From NCBI RefSeq assembly GCF_017591435.1, contig NC_059287.1, positions 8,164,687-8,228,686 of the forward strand: 64,000 nt of DNA. The letters run 5' to 3'. The notes below the pieces were generated by a model, which was given only the letters and a program-made list of their open reading frames with translations, ran no database searches and was not told where the DNA came from. Source of the stretch: Portunus trituberculatus (lineage: Eukaryota > Arthropoda > Malacostraca > Decapoda > Portunidae). Positions 9,987 to 20,944 of the stretch are shown here, piece after piece; within the stretch, counting starts at the first letter, position 1, and every line of letters begins with the position of its first letter. The position numbers and the translations under genes were made by a program.

Positions 9987-11580
9987 CTATTTTTCTTTAA
10001 AGCTATGCACACTCTTTACTGACACCACTTCCTCACTCAAACTGTTCCAAGTTTCAACACATCTTTGCAGGAAACCATATTTTTTAACATCTCTCAGACA
10101 TCTTCCCTTCCTCAGTTTTTTACTATGCAATCTTGTGCTCCTAAAGTCATATTCTTCTCTCAGGATCAGTTTCCTATTATCCACTTGATCCACTTCATTA
10201 ATCAATTCTTAAACTTGAATCAGATCCCCTCTCTCCCTTCTCTGTTCCAGGGTTGGTAGATCCACAGCCTTTAGTCTCTCCTCATATGTTATCCCTTCAA
10301 ATTCTGAAACCATTCTTGTAGCCATTTTCTGTAGTCTCTCTAACTTCCTTATGTGTTTGTTTTTATGGGGGGATCCACATAACTCCTGCATATTCCAATC
10401 TGGGTCTTATTATAGTACTTATCAATTTCTTCATCATTTCTTTGTCCATGTAGTGAAATGCTAATTCAATATTCCTTAGCAAATTATATGTCTCTCTGAA
10501 AATTCTATCAATATGGCTTACTGGTTGATTGTTTTCTTCCATCGTCACTCCCATGTCCTTTTCCTTTTTGAATTTTTCTAGTTCTACTCCATCTCCCATC
10601 TTATAGACTCCCACTGGTCGTCTTTCGTTCTCCCATTTCCATGACATGGCTTTTGTCCACATTGAATTTCATCTCCCATTTTTTTACTCCATTTCCAGAT
10701 CTTGTTTAAGTCTTCCTGCAGTATTTCACAATCCTCTTTTTTCTTTATAACTCTGCACAGTCTCGCATCTTCCGCAAACAGATTTATGTAGCTGTTCACT
10801 CCCTCTGGCATGTCGTTTATATATATGAGAAAAGGTATTGGCGCCAATACTGACCCCTGTGGCACTCCAATTTCTACTCCTCTCAAACTTGGACTTCATA
10901 TCTTTAACTACCGTCCTTAATTCTCTCCCCTTCAAATAATTTTCCATCCATCTCAATGTGCTTCCTTTTAAGCCACCCTTGTCCTCTAACTTCCACAGTA
11001 ATCTTTCATGTGGCACTTTACCAAACGCCTTTTTTAAATCCAAATAAATACAGTCAATCCATCCCTCTCTCTCTTGTATTCCATCAACTATTCTAGAGTA
11101 GGAACTCAGTAAATTTGTTACACACGACCGACCTTTTCTAAAACCAAATTGGCTATTTGATAATAATTTGTTATCTTCAAGAAACTCAATCCATTGTTTC
11201 TTTATTACTCTTTCACACATCTTGCATATTATACTAGTTAGTGACACTGGTCTGTAATTTAAAGGTTCTTCCTTCCTTCCTTTCTTATATATGGGAACCA
11301 CCTCAGCTCTTTTCCATTCTACTGGTACTGTTCCATTTTCTATTGAGCATTTTATGATGTTGTATATAGGACTTGCTAGTTCTTCCTTACATTCTTTTAA
11401 TATTCTGCCTGAGACTTCATCCAGTCCCATTGCCTTCTCTTCATCTAATTCCGTCATCAACTCTTTTATTTCAAGCTTGGTTACTTTAATCTCTTTCATA
11501 TAGACAGTCTCTCTATTACCCTTCTTTCGAATTTGGATTCCTTAGTAAAGACCTCCTGAAATTTACTATTTAACAGTTCT
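9987..11580 (-). pseudogene. LINE reverse transcriptase (copy 2)
   Basis: The main frame 10726-11499 covers RT motifs 0-5: 'EKAMGLDEVSGRILKEC', 'PLNYRPVSLTSIICKMCERV', 'SQFGFRKGRSCVTNLL', 'IYLDLKKAFGKVPHERLLWK'. The next frame (10584-10886) holds 'VPQGSVLAPIPFLIYINDMP' and 'LFAEDARLCRV'. Frames 10363-10662, 10209-10391 and 9987-10205 hold the thumb and the C-terminal tail. The family motif is F/YADD; here the first catalytic Asp of the pair is Glu. At least four frameshifts are present. Confidence 0.88.
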
Positions 11581-11862
11581 GCCATACTTTTTTGTCTTCC
11601 ACCATCCCGTCTCTCCTTTTAACCTTTCTATTGTTTCTTTTTGCCTTATTTTTCCATTTATGAATCTGTAGAACAATTTCGGTTGCTCCTTACATTTTTC
11701 GACAATGTCCTTTTCATAGTTCCTTTCTTCTTCCTTCCTCACCTTTGCATATTCATTTCTTGCTGCTTTGACATTTTCCTTATTTTCTGGATTTCTATTT
11801 CTCCTCCACCTTTTCCATGCTTCATCTCTGTTCTCCTTTGCCCTAGCACATCTTTCGTTAAA

Positions 11863-12737
11863 TCAATCTTTCTTTCCTTCTTCTTTAGGTCTATATTTCG
11901 GGACATATTCCCTGACTCCTGTTTTGTATATTTCCAAAAATAAGTTATATTTCTCTTGCACCCTCTTTGAGTTTTCCATCTCCTCCCAGTTAACGTTTTT
12001 AAAATAGTTCTTGAGGTTCTCAATATCAGCCTTTCTGTAATTTAATCGGTCTCCTTTGTATGATTCATCTCCATCTTCCTTTCCCTCTTCTATATCCATT
12101 TCTAATATTACATGGTCACTCTTTCCTAATGGGCACTTATATCTAATATCATCGTTCATTTGTATACAACTTGTAAAAACCAGGTCCAATCTTGCTGGCT
12201 CATCGTTTCACTCTGAATCTTGTGTTTTCCTTTACTCTTTGGTCCATCATATATATTATCTATGAATCTATCTCCCCAGGCTTCTTCCCCATACCACTTT
12301 CATAATTTTCCCAGTCTACCTCCTTACAGTTGAAATCTCCTACTAATATCACTTTTCTCCTTTCTTTAATGACTCTAATTAGACTCCTTATTGTGTCATC
12401 TATCATGTCTTTATATTCTTGATTGGTCCATGAATTTGTTTTTGGTGGCACATATGTTCCAATGATTGTTAACTCTTTTTTATTAATATGTATCTTAATA
12501 TACAGTACTGCTTTTTTATTCCCCACACTACACTTGGTTTACCACGATCTCTTTCCTTAACATCATCATGACTCCTCCTCCTCCTTTACTCACTCTGTCT
12601 CTCCTCCATATATTATACCTATTATCCATGTCTATCTTTATTGCCTCATTTAATTTTGTTTCAACCTGGCATACGATATCTAATTCTTCTTTCTTTATGT
12701 AATCTCTTAATTCTAATTTACTTGATAAAAACCCCAT
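11863..12737 (-). pseudogene. LINE EEP endonuclease (copy 2)
   Basis: Frames 12528-12737 ('DIVCQVETKLNE'), 12260-12526 ('LVGDFNCKEVDWENYE') and 11863-12189 ('GKSDHVILEMDIEEG') carry the Glu, GDFN and SDH signatures of the LINE AP-like endonuclease in order. Stops and frameshifts separate the parts. Confidence 0.85.
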
Positions 12738-12781
12738 CTATGTTCGTATACATCATTTTGAATCTCTTTTCCTTATCATTT

Positions 12782-12964
12782 TTAGTTAAACTTGCTCCAT
12801 TTTTTTTCTCTTACTTCTCTTTTATATACCATTTCCTTATCCTGTCTCCTAGAATTCTCCAAAAAATGCCTTCTTCTCCTCCTCTGACCTTTCATTATTT
12901 TTTCCCTTGCTTCTGTCACCAGTTCATTGTGTCTCTTCCTTTCTTCCTCATTTCTATTTTTCTT

Positions 12965-13047
<83 letters not shown>

Positions 13048-13875
13048 TTGCAACCTTCTGTTTCTCTGAGTTTTGTTGTTCTATATAGTATTTCTTCTGT
13101 TGCTGCTTGTGATTTATCTTAATTGGTCTCTCTGTTCCTTCTTGATATGGTCCCATTCTGTGGATTTCTTCTACCTCCTCTTCTAAGGTCTGTCTATTCT
13201 CATCATTTAGATTCTTTAGTAGGTCCTTCACTGATTTCATTTCCTCTTTTTCCCTTCTTGGTCTATATTTTACATTTTTTTCTTTGAGGCCAAAAAATAA
13301 TTACTTTTTTTTCTGCAATTTCCCTTACTAGATTTTCTTTTTTCTTAAGGACTCCTATCATTTTGTTTTCCATATTCTCATCTCTTTCTTTTAACTGTTC
13401 TTGAAACACTTCCTGAAAATTTTCCTTGACTTTCTTATCTTGGACTCGCTATGCCTGTATTTCTTTTTTAATCATGTCCTGTTCTCTTTCCTCTTCTTTG
13501 TTTACTAGATCTTTCAGTTCCTCTTTTTCTTTCTCGTCTTTACCGAGTTCTTCTTCCATCTTTTTCTTGTACTTAGCTACTTCTTTTTACAGTTCCTCGT
13601 TTTCTACTCTTAGCCTAGCTTCGTTTTCTTCCACTTTTTTTATCTTTTCTTTCAATTTCTGGAACTTTTTCCTGTTCTTCATTCTCTTTAATTCCTATAC
13701 TCTCCTTTATCCATTTATCCAATTTATGCTCAATAGTTAACACTCTCTTAAAAAGGGAAGTATTTGCCATATCAAAACCTTCGAATGCCCTCTCACCCTC
13801 ATCAACATATTCATTCTCTTCTATTCTTTCCCTGGTCTCATACCTGCATTTAGATGTAATCTCTTCCTTACTCAT
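12782..13875 (-). pseudogene. LINE ORF1 (copy 2), disrupted by a (TA)n tract
   Basis: Starts at Met 13875 ('MSKEEITSKC'), then a Lys/Glu-rich coiled-coil region (13615-13875 and a degenerate middle). An RRM-like tail follows in 12782-13240 ('EEIHRMGPYQEGTERPIKI' then basic residues). A (TA)n expansion at 12972-13045 sits inside this last frame and would read as alternating Ile-Tyr. ORF1 proteins of this group bind element RNA. Confidence 0.7.
12972..13045. repeat. (TA)n microsatellite inside LINE ORF1
   Basis: About 37 TA units within the ORF1 coding region of LINE copy 2. Confidence 0.97.
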
Positions 13876-14005
13876 GCCTCTCTATCACTGTATTCATGAA
13901 AACGAGTTTACACTACTCGCCCAGGCCTCTGCAAACACAAACAACAGGTAGTGGGGATCAGCTGATGCTCGGAGCCATGGCACCACGTCCTTCCTCAACC
14001 ATGTC

Positions 14006-14172
14006 TCGTGTATTTACCTAGTTGTAGTTTTACAGGGCCTGGGCTTTATGCCCGTGTGGCCTCCATATCTACACTTATCCAATTTTTCTTTAAAACTATG
14101 CACACTCGTTGCTGACACCACTTTTTCACTCAAACTGTTCCACGTCTCAACACATCTTTGTGGGAAAATGTA
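14006..14172 (-). mobile_element. LINE 3' end fragment
   Basis: Contains the family 3' signature (minus strand 'actacaactaggtaaata' at the extreme end) and 'CVETWNSLSEKVVSATSVHS' from the RT tail. It is cut at about 14172, where a DIRS-type terminus begins. Confidence 0.85.
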
Positions 14173-14292
14173 ATTTTTAATGCTAAAATTAATTTCTTCA
14201 CTTACCTGTTTTTCATACAAAAAACTAGTAGTTCCACTGTCTCACTTACTTTTGTCTGCTGAGATTACAAAAATTTCCGCCTGGCGCTGTAA
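14173..14292. repeat. Isolated terminal sequence of the DIRS-A family
   Basis: The stretch 'aattttagc/gctaaaatt...cttacctgtttttcatacaaaaaactag', followed by 'agttccactgtctcactta' and 'gcctggcgct', matches the two ends of DIRS element A (31,510-31,610 and 49,450-49,550). Here they are joined together with no internal genes. I read it as a solo or internally deleted DIRS terminus. Confidence 0.7.
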
Positions 14293-14748
14293 TGCCATGA
14301 TTATTCCCCGTAGTATTAATATGTAAATTGTATATATATAACATGGATTCCCCCCCCTTATAATACAAGTACATATGACACCCCCACTACACTAATATAC
14401 AGACATACAGACATACTCCACACAGCAGGTGGTTGTGGATCATGGGATTGGCGGAGGAAAAACGTTTCCTATTGGCTGATCGCCGCAGCTCCCCCAAATC
14501 TAAATTTCTATGTTCGGACGCTGTTCCCCATAATGGTGAAATCCTAAGTGTTATGTTAAAGTTTCTATCAAATTTTAAGCATCCCTGGTTCCCAAAATTC
14601 AAGTCTTATAATTAGCTTCTTTATTGGTAATTCTTTTGACATCATTAGTATCATAACATTAAGTAAATTATTCCCCACTTTTAAACTTAATATCATAAAG
14701 AGACCATTCAAACACTTTCCCTCGTCTTGGCGTCCCAGTTTCCCCCAC
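14293..14748. other. Non-coding, nothing recognised
   Basis: This is host or unassigned DNA left of the BEL/Pao insertion. It contains C runs near 14349-14390. No gene or terminal repeat is seen. Confidence 0.4.
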
Positions 14749-14753
14749 GCGAC

Positions 14754-15447
14754 TGTATCATTAAAATGATATGGTTATGTTTTATGCAGCGTTATGTATT
14801 GATGATAGTATAATTTGACTTGAGTGCGGGGTTAGTGCGCATCTTTGCTGTGTTTTGTTTCACCCACTACCTGTGAACATGGTCGGCCTGGCGGGGTTTC
14901 TAAGCCGGCCCATCACTGTGCCATGGGATTTTCTGGCGGTTGGTCCTCCACTCTACAGTTTAGTTGTGTTTATTGATTTACTCTATGCTGTTTAGTATAT
15001 TTCTTGTGAAGGTTACAAGCATAGGATGTGTTAATTAGGTAAGGTAATGGACACTGGATAATATTGTTGACAGACAGTGTGTGTAGAGTCGGCCTGGACT
15101 TGTGGCTAATTGTGGTGACGACATGTCAGGTGTGTTACGGGGATTCGGAAGGCGTCGATGTGGGCCACTGAAGTGAGTCTTTCAAGGAATTATTGAGATT
15201 ATTATGAGTGATAATATATGCGAAGTTCGTTCATGTTGCTGATTATGTTAGAATGTTGACTGCTCTGATTGTTTGGGTTTCTGTATCAAGTATTATATGT
15301 TTAGGTTACTATTGTGAGAGTTGTACTGGGGTGAATTGTGATATGTGGATGTGTATTTAGTAAGCACAATTTTGCAGGCCGAAACACTCCAAGCAATAAA
15401 GCCTTGTTACGATTTTGTGGTTTGCTGCCCATTCGGATCCCCCAACA
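14754..15447 (+). repeat. BEL/Pao 5' LTR, 694 bp
   Basis: TG...CA ends, and the same length as the 3' LTR. It contains a polyadenylation signal aataaa at 15395-15400, near its 3' part as expected for the R region. Confidence 0.95.
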
Positions 15448-15450
15448 TTT

Positions 15451-15468
15451 TGGCTTCAATCCACGATG
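15451..15468 (+). promoter_or_regulatory. Putative BEL/Pao primer-binding site
   Basis: Three bases after the LTR the sequence begins TGGCTTCAATCC. A TGG start complements the CCA end of a tRNA. I could not assign the tRNA. Confidence 0.5.
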
Positions 15469-15627
15469 GGTCAGGGTTGGTGATTTTTTGATTTTTTTTC
15501 AGTGGTGAAATCAAAAAATAAAAATCATTGATTTTTAATGCATTTATTTGATTTTTTTTTTTATTTTTTTAAAAAAAAAAAAAAAATTGATTTTTTTATT
15601 TATTTGATTTTTTGATTTTTTGATTTT

Positions 15628-15629
<2 letters not shown>

Positions 15630-15709
<80 letters not shown>
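15630..15709. repeat. (TA)n microsatellite in the hAT 5' region
   Basis: About 40 TA units, after an AT-rich run of 'gatttttt' repeats. Confidence 0.97.
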
Positions 15710-15711
<2 letters not shown>

Positions 15712-16633
15712 TACTGAGTGATTTGAAAATCTCCATAGGTTACTTTAAGTTTGAGTTTAGGGCGTGTAAGTGTGAGCACAGTCAAGGATCCTGATACATA
15801 CGTGTTCAATACTTGTTTGTAGTTGGTACAGGACCAGGTTTAGGACAGACAGAGTTGCCTGAAGTTATTTTCATGACAGCATTTTATATTATTACCACAC
15901 AGAAGAATATCTACTTTTATTCTGTTACTGTTTGGTTGCTAACCTTGGTTATTATTATGATACATTGAATCCCAAGTTAGTAAAGACTAAAGGAGGCTGA
16001 TTTTACCTAGTAAAAAACATATGGCAAGTTGGCAACATTAGAGCAAGAGAACTCACTAAGCTCAGTACAGTACATGTATTTTCCACCAGTTGGTCAGTCA
16101 CAGTCAGTGCCTCTGCAGGTTGCTTTTCTGAGATTACCAGCTCAGTGGCATCTACAGTATATGCTTGTTCAAGTCCTGTTGCTTTCCTTGCTTTACCAGA
16201 GACATACAAAGTGAGATTCAAAAGGTTAATGTTGTCACCTGCAAAAGGTGTTTCCTGCAGCTCAGCTGGCAGATCAATGCTTACAGATCTCACTTTTTTA
16301 AATTCCCTCGGTGTTGGAAGAAAGGCAACAGGACTTTAGCAAGTACAATAAGTTTATCAAGAGTTCAAAACTTTAAATGGTGATTACATTTTCAGGATAA
16401 CTACATACCATAACAATTTAAGACATCCAAAATGAGAAAAGCAGGTAGACAGAAAGACAGTATTTGGGCAGAATTTGAGGAAGTTGCAACTCACTCGCAA
16501 AACAAGGGAATTCGTGCGAAGTGTAAAGTTTGTGGTAAAGAACTTCAGGGCTTGGTTCAACGACTACGTGATCATAAGAAGAAGTGTAAAGAGCCACAAC
16601 GAGATTCAGATCTTGAAGCAGAAACAATAGAAG

Positions 16634-17063
16634 GTAATTATGAATCTTTTATCTTATATTATTTATATATGAATGGAAGGGTAGGAAATAGTGAGTTTGC
16701 AGGTGTGATGGGAAAGTGGGGGGGAAAGAGGGAGTAAATGAGAATGGTGAGCACCTGGTAGACATCTGTGCTAAAAGGAGGTTGTTCCTTGCGAACACCT
16801 TCTTTCAGCACAAGATGATCCACCAGTACATGTGGAGAAGGGGGGAAGATGGGGGAGAAAAGAGGAGCTTGATTGATTACATAGCTGAAGACGAAAGACT
16901 AAGAAAAGATGTCCTGGATGCAAAAGTGATGAGAGGAGCGTTAGAAGGGTCAGACCACTATGCTGTTGTGGTTAAGATTATACTGAGAGATAAATGGGAG
17001 TTTTGTAGGAGGGTTATTTTACCATCTTTGGAGCACATCATTTAACTTACGGAATACTTTTAG

Positions 17064-17094
<31 letters not shown>

Positions 17095-17236
17095 AAAAAA
17101 TCAATGCTTTTTTTTCTTTTAATAAAAAATATCACCAACCTTGGTTTACAGTATTTTATCATAATAATTGCATTGTATTTTACATGTACTCAATTATACA
17201 GTACAATGAATTATTATATGGTGCTCTTCTTTGCAG
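16634..17236 (+). other. Intron of the hAT transposase, carrying foreign inserts
   Basis: Donor 'gaag|gtaatt' and acceptor 'ttctttgcag|acc' preserve the reading phase. The intron contains an endonuclease-like coding fragment (16680-16990). It also holds a second copy of the hAT subterminal sequence (about 17005-17075, matching 19047-19115, including 'tttggagcacatcatttaac'). Confidence 0.7.
16680..16990 (+). pseudogene. LINE endonuclease fragment within the hAT intron
   Basis: Successive frames read 'VGNSEFAGVMGKWG', then 'NGEHLVDICAKRRLFLANTF', 'YMWRRG', 'RSLIDYIAED' and 'GSDHYAVVVK'. This is the C-terminal half of an EEP endonuclease of the type found in LINEs. It is truncated on both sides and differs from the other LINEs in the window. 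Confidence 0.7.
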
Positions 17237-19212
17237 ACCCACAACCAGTTACACAAACATCAGCCACACCATCTCTGTTAGAAGTGTCAGCCACAGGTGT
17301 TGAAAAAACACATTGCACCTACTCGTACTTCCTTCCCTTTCAAGCGTAGCAATTCAGACAGCTTGGGAAAAGATACGGATAGGCCTACCTCATCTAATAC
17401 ACATAAATTAAAGAAGGCTGTTTCAACTTCAAGTCACAACACAAGTATTTTGAACTATGGAGTGAAGACCACTAAAGATAAGGAAAAAATAGATGAAAAA
17501 GTAGCTACTATGGTGTATGCAACAAATTCTCCTTTTAAGATTGTTGAGCATGCATCCTTTAGAGATATGGTGAATGTAATGAGGCCAGGATACAAACTGC
17601 CTAGTAGAAGAGAAATAGGTGGTTCACTGTTAGACGAGGTATATGATAAAGAGTGTGAAAAAAAGTGTAGTAGATTTAGAAGGTAAAACTGTCTGCATGA
17701 GTCTTGATGGGTGGACAAATGTTTCCAATGAACCTGTAATATGTGCCTCTGTTACTGTTCACACATCAGAAAACACAAGCTCAGTCTATCTTGTGGACAC
17801 AATTGACACATCCGGTCACCCACACACATCAGATTACCTTAAAGGGATTGCTACAAGATCAATAGAAACAGCTGAACACAAATATAAATGCAAAGTAGGC
17901 AGTTTTGTCACTGATAATGCTGCTAATGTTGCAAAAATGAGATCTGAGTTACTTAAAGATGATGAGTATAACTTAATAAGTTATGGTTGTTCAGCACACA
18001 TACTGAATTTGCTAGCAAAAGATTTAGAAATTGGTAACATTAAAGAACATATTGTGAAGATTGTTAAATACTTTCGAACAACCACACAGCCTCAGCAGCA
18101 TACAAAGCCGCAGGAGGTTCAACCCTCATCGTGCCTCAAGACGTACGGTGGAATACACTGTCTGATTGCTTAGAAGGTTACCTAAACAACTGGCCAATAT
18201 TAGTATCTGTGTGTGATGGTGAAAAAAAGAAACCAACTGGATCCAGTTATTATAAGGAAGGTGATGGACACATACATAAAAAGATCTGCAGAAGATATGC
18301 TGAAAATTCTGAAGCTCATTGCCATAGCACTTGATAAAGTTCAGAGGGACAGATGTGACATAGGAGAAGCTACTGAGGTGTGGAAAGATTTACAGAATAA
18401 GCTTGCAGAGGAATCAGTTCGGTCAGGTGATAGTGCTGTCATTGAAGATCATTTCATGAAACGAATGAAACTAGCCCTCACCCCTGTTCACTATTTAGCA
18501 AATATACTACATCCAGCTTACAAGGGGAAAAAAACTAACTATGGAGGAGGAAAACATGGGAATGAATTGGATCAATGAAAATTGCCCTTCAGCACTCTCT
18601 CTTATAATGATATATAAGGCAGAACTTCCTCCATTTCAGCCATACATGTTTTCTGCTCATTCACTTAATGCTGGACCACTTGCATGGTGGCTTTCTTTGG
18701 GCAAGATTGTTGAAGACAAAAATTATTTTTCTGATTTGGTTAGGAAATTATTTACAACAACAGCCTCAAGTTCTGGGGTGGAGAGGATTTTTTCTTCATT
18801 TGGTCTTGTTCATTCTAAGCTTAGAAATAGGTTAGGGATAGAGAAAGCTGCAAAACTCGTTTTCATTTACAAAAACCATAACTAGGGTCATCACAGAAAG
18901 CCTCTGAGTGAATAAACTTAATGTAGAATTACTTTAATTTTTTTTCGTTATTTTATTTTATTTTATTTATTTTTTATTTAATTTATTTATTTATTTACTG
19001 GTATATACCATGAAGGGAATAAATGAATAATTGCACATGAATAGGTTGTTTTACTTTACCATCCTTGGAGCACATCATTTAACTTATGGAATACTTTTTA
19101 GTAAAAAATCAAAAAAATAAAAAAAATAAAAAAAATCATGATTTTTTTAGTAAAAAAATCAATGATTTAATCATTTGATTAAATCAATTTGATTTAATCA
19201 TTGCCAACCCTG

Positions 19213-19746
19213 AGTTCTGACATAACATTGGTAACACACAGTATGGCAGAAAAACTAAGGTTGAAGGGTAAGGATGTGAATTTATCCATGATCAAGGTTG
19301 GCAACGTAATTGAACATCATTATACCAAAGAATATTGCATACCACTAATTGATAGGACTGGTCATATATGGGAAGTTAATGCCATTGGTATTGAGGAAAT
19401 ATCTGCTACACTCAAAAAGTTTGATGTGTCAGTAGTTAAGGAGTTATTTGTGGGAATATCGAACCATGATATTGATCGGCCTTGTGGTGAAATTGACATG
19501 CTGGTTGGGGCTGACTACAGTGAATTATTACCTAGAGTTGTTCAGACTAATGACGGTCTTCAATTGTTAGAGAATCCATTTGGTTTCAGTATACGTGGCA
19601 GACACAGCAGAATAGCAGCCTTAGGTAACATGACGAACCATGTAATTGTGAGAACTCACAAGGTGTCAAGTTCAATGAACCTCAATGAGATTAAGGTAGA
19701 ACCTGTAGATAAACTTAAGTCCCAGTTAGATAAATTCTTTGCTTAA
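19213..19746 (+). pseudogene. BEL/Pao aspartic protease region of pol, N-truncated
   Basis: The plus-strand frame encodes 'SDITLVTHSMAEKLRLKGKD', the stretch right after the D-S/T-G active site of BEL-type proteases, followed by the usual flanking domain. The active-site DSG itself is lost: the hAT end and the missing gag lie immediately upstream. The frame ends with TAA at 19744-19746, yet the same frame continues open into the RT, so one nonsense codon splits pol. Confidence 0.85.
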
Positions 19747-20940
19747 GAAGAGAGTGGGGTACAGTGTGACCCGAGATGCATTAAATGCCTGTGTAAGGGT
19801 TGTCTTGTAAGTGATTGTGTCAATATTAAGGAAGAAAGAGAACTGAAATTGATTGAGGAGGGATTAGTATATGATGAAGAAGGGAAGTATTGGACGGCAA
19901 GCTATCCTTGGATAAGGGACCCGAGGCATCTTAAGAATAATGTAAAGGTGGCTATAGCTAGATTAAAAACCACAGAAAATAGATTAAGAAAGTTGGATAT
20001 TCAATATGCACAGAGGTATCACAATGAAATTAAGGACATGGTGAAAAGGGGAGTAGCGAGACAATTAAGTGAAGAGGAAATGCAGTCATACAATGGACCA
20101 ATTCATTACATTTCTCATCATGCAGTACTGAAAGCAGATTCTGCTTCAACACCTTTACGTATTGTATTTAACTCATCTTCATCATACATGGGACAAAAAC
20201 TTAATGACTTTTGGGCAAAAGGGCCAGTTGTGCTTAACAACATGCTGGGAGTCTTGTTAAGATTTAGACAGGAAAGGGTAGCCATAACGGGTGACATCTC
20301 AAAGATGTATCATTCAGTTAAAATCAACACACTGGACCAACACACACACAGATTTCTTTGGAGAGATTTGACTAGTAACAGACCACCTGATCACTATGTT
20401 CTGACATCGGTGACCTTTGGGGATAGGCCGAGTGGAACCATAGCTGTGTTGGCATTAAGGCAGACAGTAGAGAAATTTGGTAAAGGAGATCCTGAAGTTT
20501 ATGACATGATTGTGAATAACACTTATGTGGATGATGTTCTTTATTCCATTGACGATGTAGAAAGGGCCTTTGACTTGATACAAAGAGCAGAACATGTAAT
20601 ATCTCTTGGAAATTTTCATATAAAACACTGGATAGTAAGTGGTCAACATGAGAGCCATAATATCAACATCATGGAGTCTGATAATGAGAAAGTTCTAGGT
20701 CTCAAGTGGAATCCCAAGGATGATAATTTCTCATTTAATGTAAGAGTAAATTTTTCTCCTAAGGTTAAAAGGATCAGAAGTGGTCCAGACTGGTATCGTA
20801 AGGAGATAGAGTTGAACTTCCCTGAGTTTCTTACTCGCAGAATGATACTAAGTCAAGTGTCATCTTTCTATGACCCATTGGGATTAGCAGTACCAGTTGT
20901 ACTGGGACCAAAAGTTTTGATGAGATCTAGGTATTTAGAT
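19747..20940 (+). CDS. BEL/Pao reverse transcriptase (Pao type)
   Basis: In frame with the protease after the single TAA. A Cys-rich spacer ('CDPRCIKCLCKGC') leads into the RT: 'LRIVFNSSSSYMGQKLND', 'AITGDISKMYHSVKI', 'VTFGDRPSGTIAVLALR', and the catalytic 'NTYVDDVLYS' (YVDD). The connection 'ILSQVSSFYDPLGLAVPVVL' is characteristic of the Pao-type RT family (Peptidase_A17 flank). Near 20940 the BEL sequence stops and a LINE ORF continues in the same frame, so the 523-aa ORF is a chimera. Confidence 0.92.
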
Positions 20941-20944
20941 CAGG

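Larger units (their letters stand above)
9898..13990 (-). mobile_element. Near full-length CR1/L2-type LINE (copy 2)
   Basis: The minus strand reads ORF1 (from Met 13875), endonuclease (about 12737-11863), RT (about 11580-9987) and a 3' UTR ending in the shared signature near 9905-9950. At about 4.1 kb this is the most complete member of the main LINE family in the window and a useful reference for the fragments at 14.0, 30, 49.5-54.9 and 60.9 kb. The RT catalytic block reads 'LFAEDARL' instead of FADD, and frames are broken many times. Confidence 0.88.
16432..18885 (+). pseudogene. hAT transposase (BED finger, DUF659, hAT C-terminal dimerisation)
   Basis: Exon 1 (16432-16633) encodes a BED zinc finger ('AKCKVCGKELQGLVQRLRDH' and a following CK). 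A GT-AG intron runs 16634-17236, and exon 2 continues in phase at 17237. The catalytic triad is visible: Asp in 'MSLDGWTNVS', Asp in 'FVTDNAANVAKM', Glu in 'SSGVERIFSSFG'. The last lies in the C-terminal dimerisation domain (18541-18885). Frame changes occur near 17305, 17658, 18076, 18215 and 18530, four of them at A runs. Length and domain order are normal for the family, but as assembled it cannot make a full protein. Confidence 0.88.
15472..19212 (+). mobile_element. hAT transposon, 3741 bp, with broken transposase
   Basis: Both ends carry the inverted 'cagggttgg' terminus, followed by AT-rich subterminal DNA ('tgattttttgatt' left; 'aatcaaattgatt'-type right). Inside is a BED-finger/DUF659/hAT-dimerisation transposase on the plus strand. 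The 8 bases outside each end (cgatgggt and agttctga) do not match. Left of it lies the BEL primer-binding region and right of it the BEL protease, so the BEL gag is gone. Confidence 0.9.

Noticed and set aside
12782..13240. Ile-Tyr repeat protein
   Set aside because: Artefact of a (TA)n tract within LINE ORF1.
15464..15471. Target duplication for the first hAT element
   Set aside because: The flanking 8-mers (cgatgggt and agttctga) do not match, so no duplication is claimed.
16003..16293. 96-aa minus-strand open frame left of the hAT transposase
   Set aside because: No recognisable motif, and it overlaps the hAT 5' region. Probably chance.
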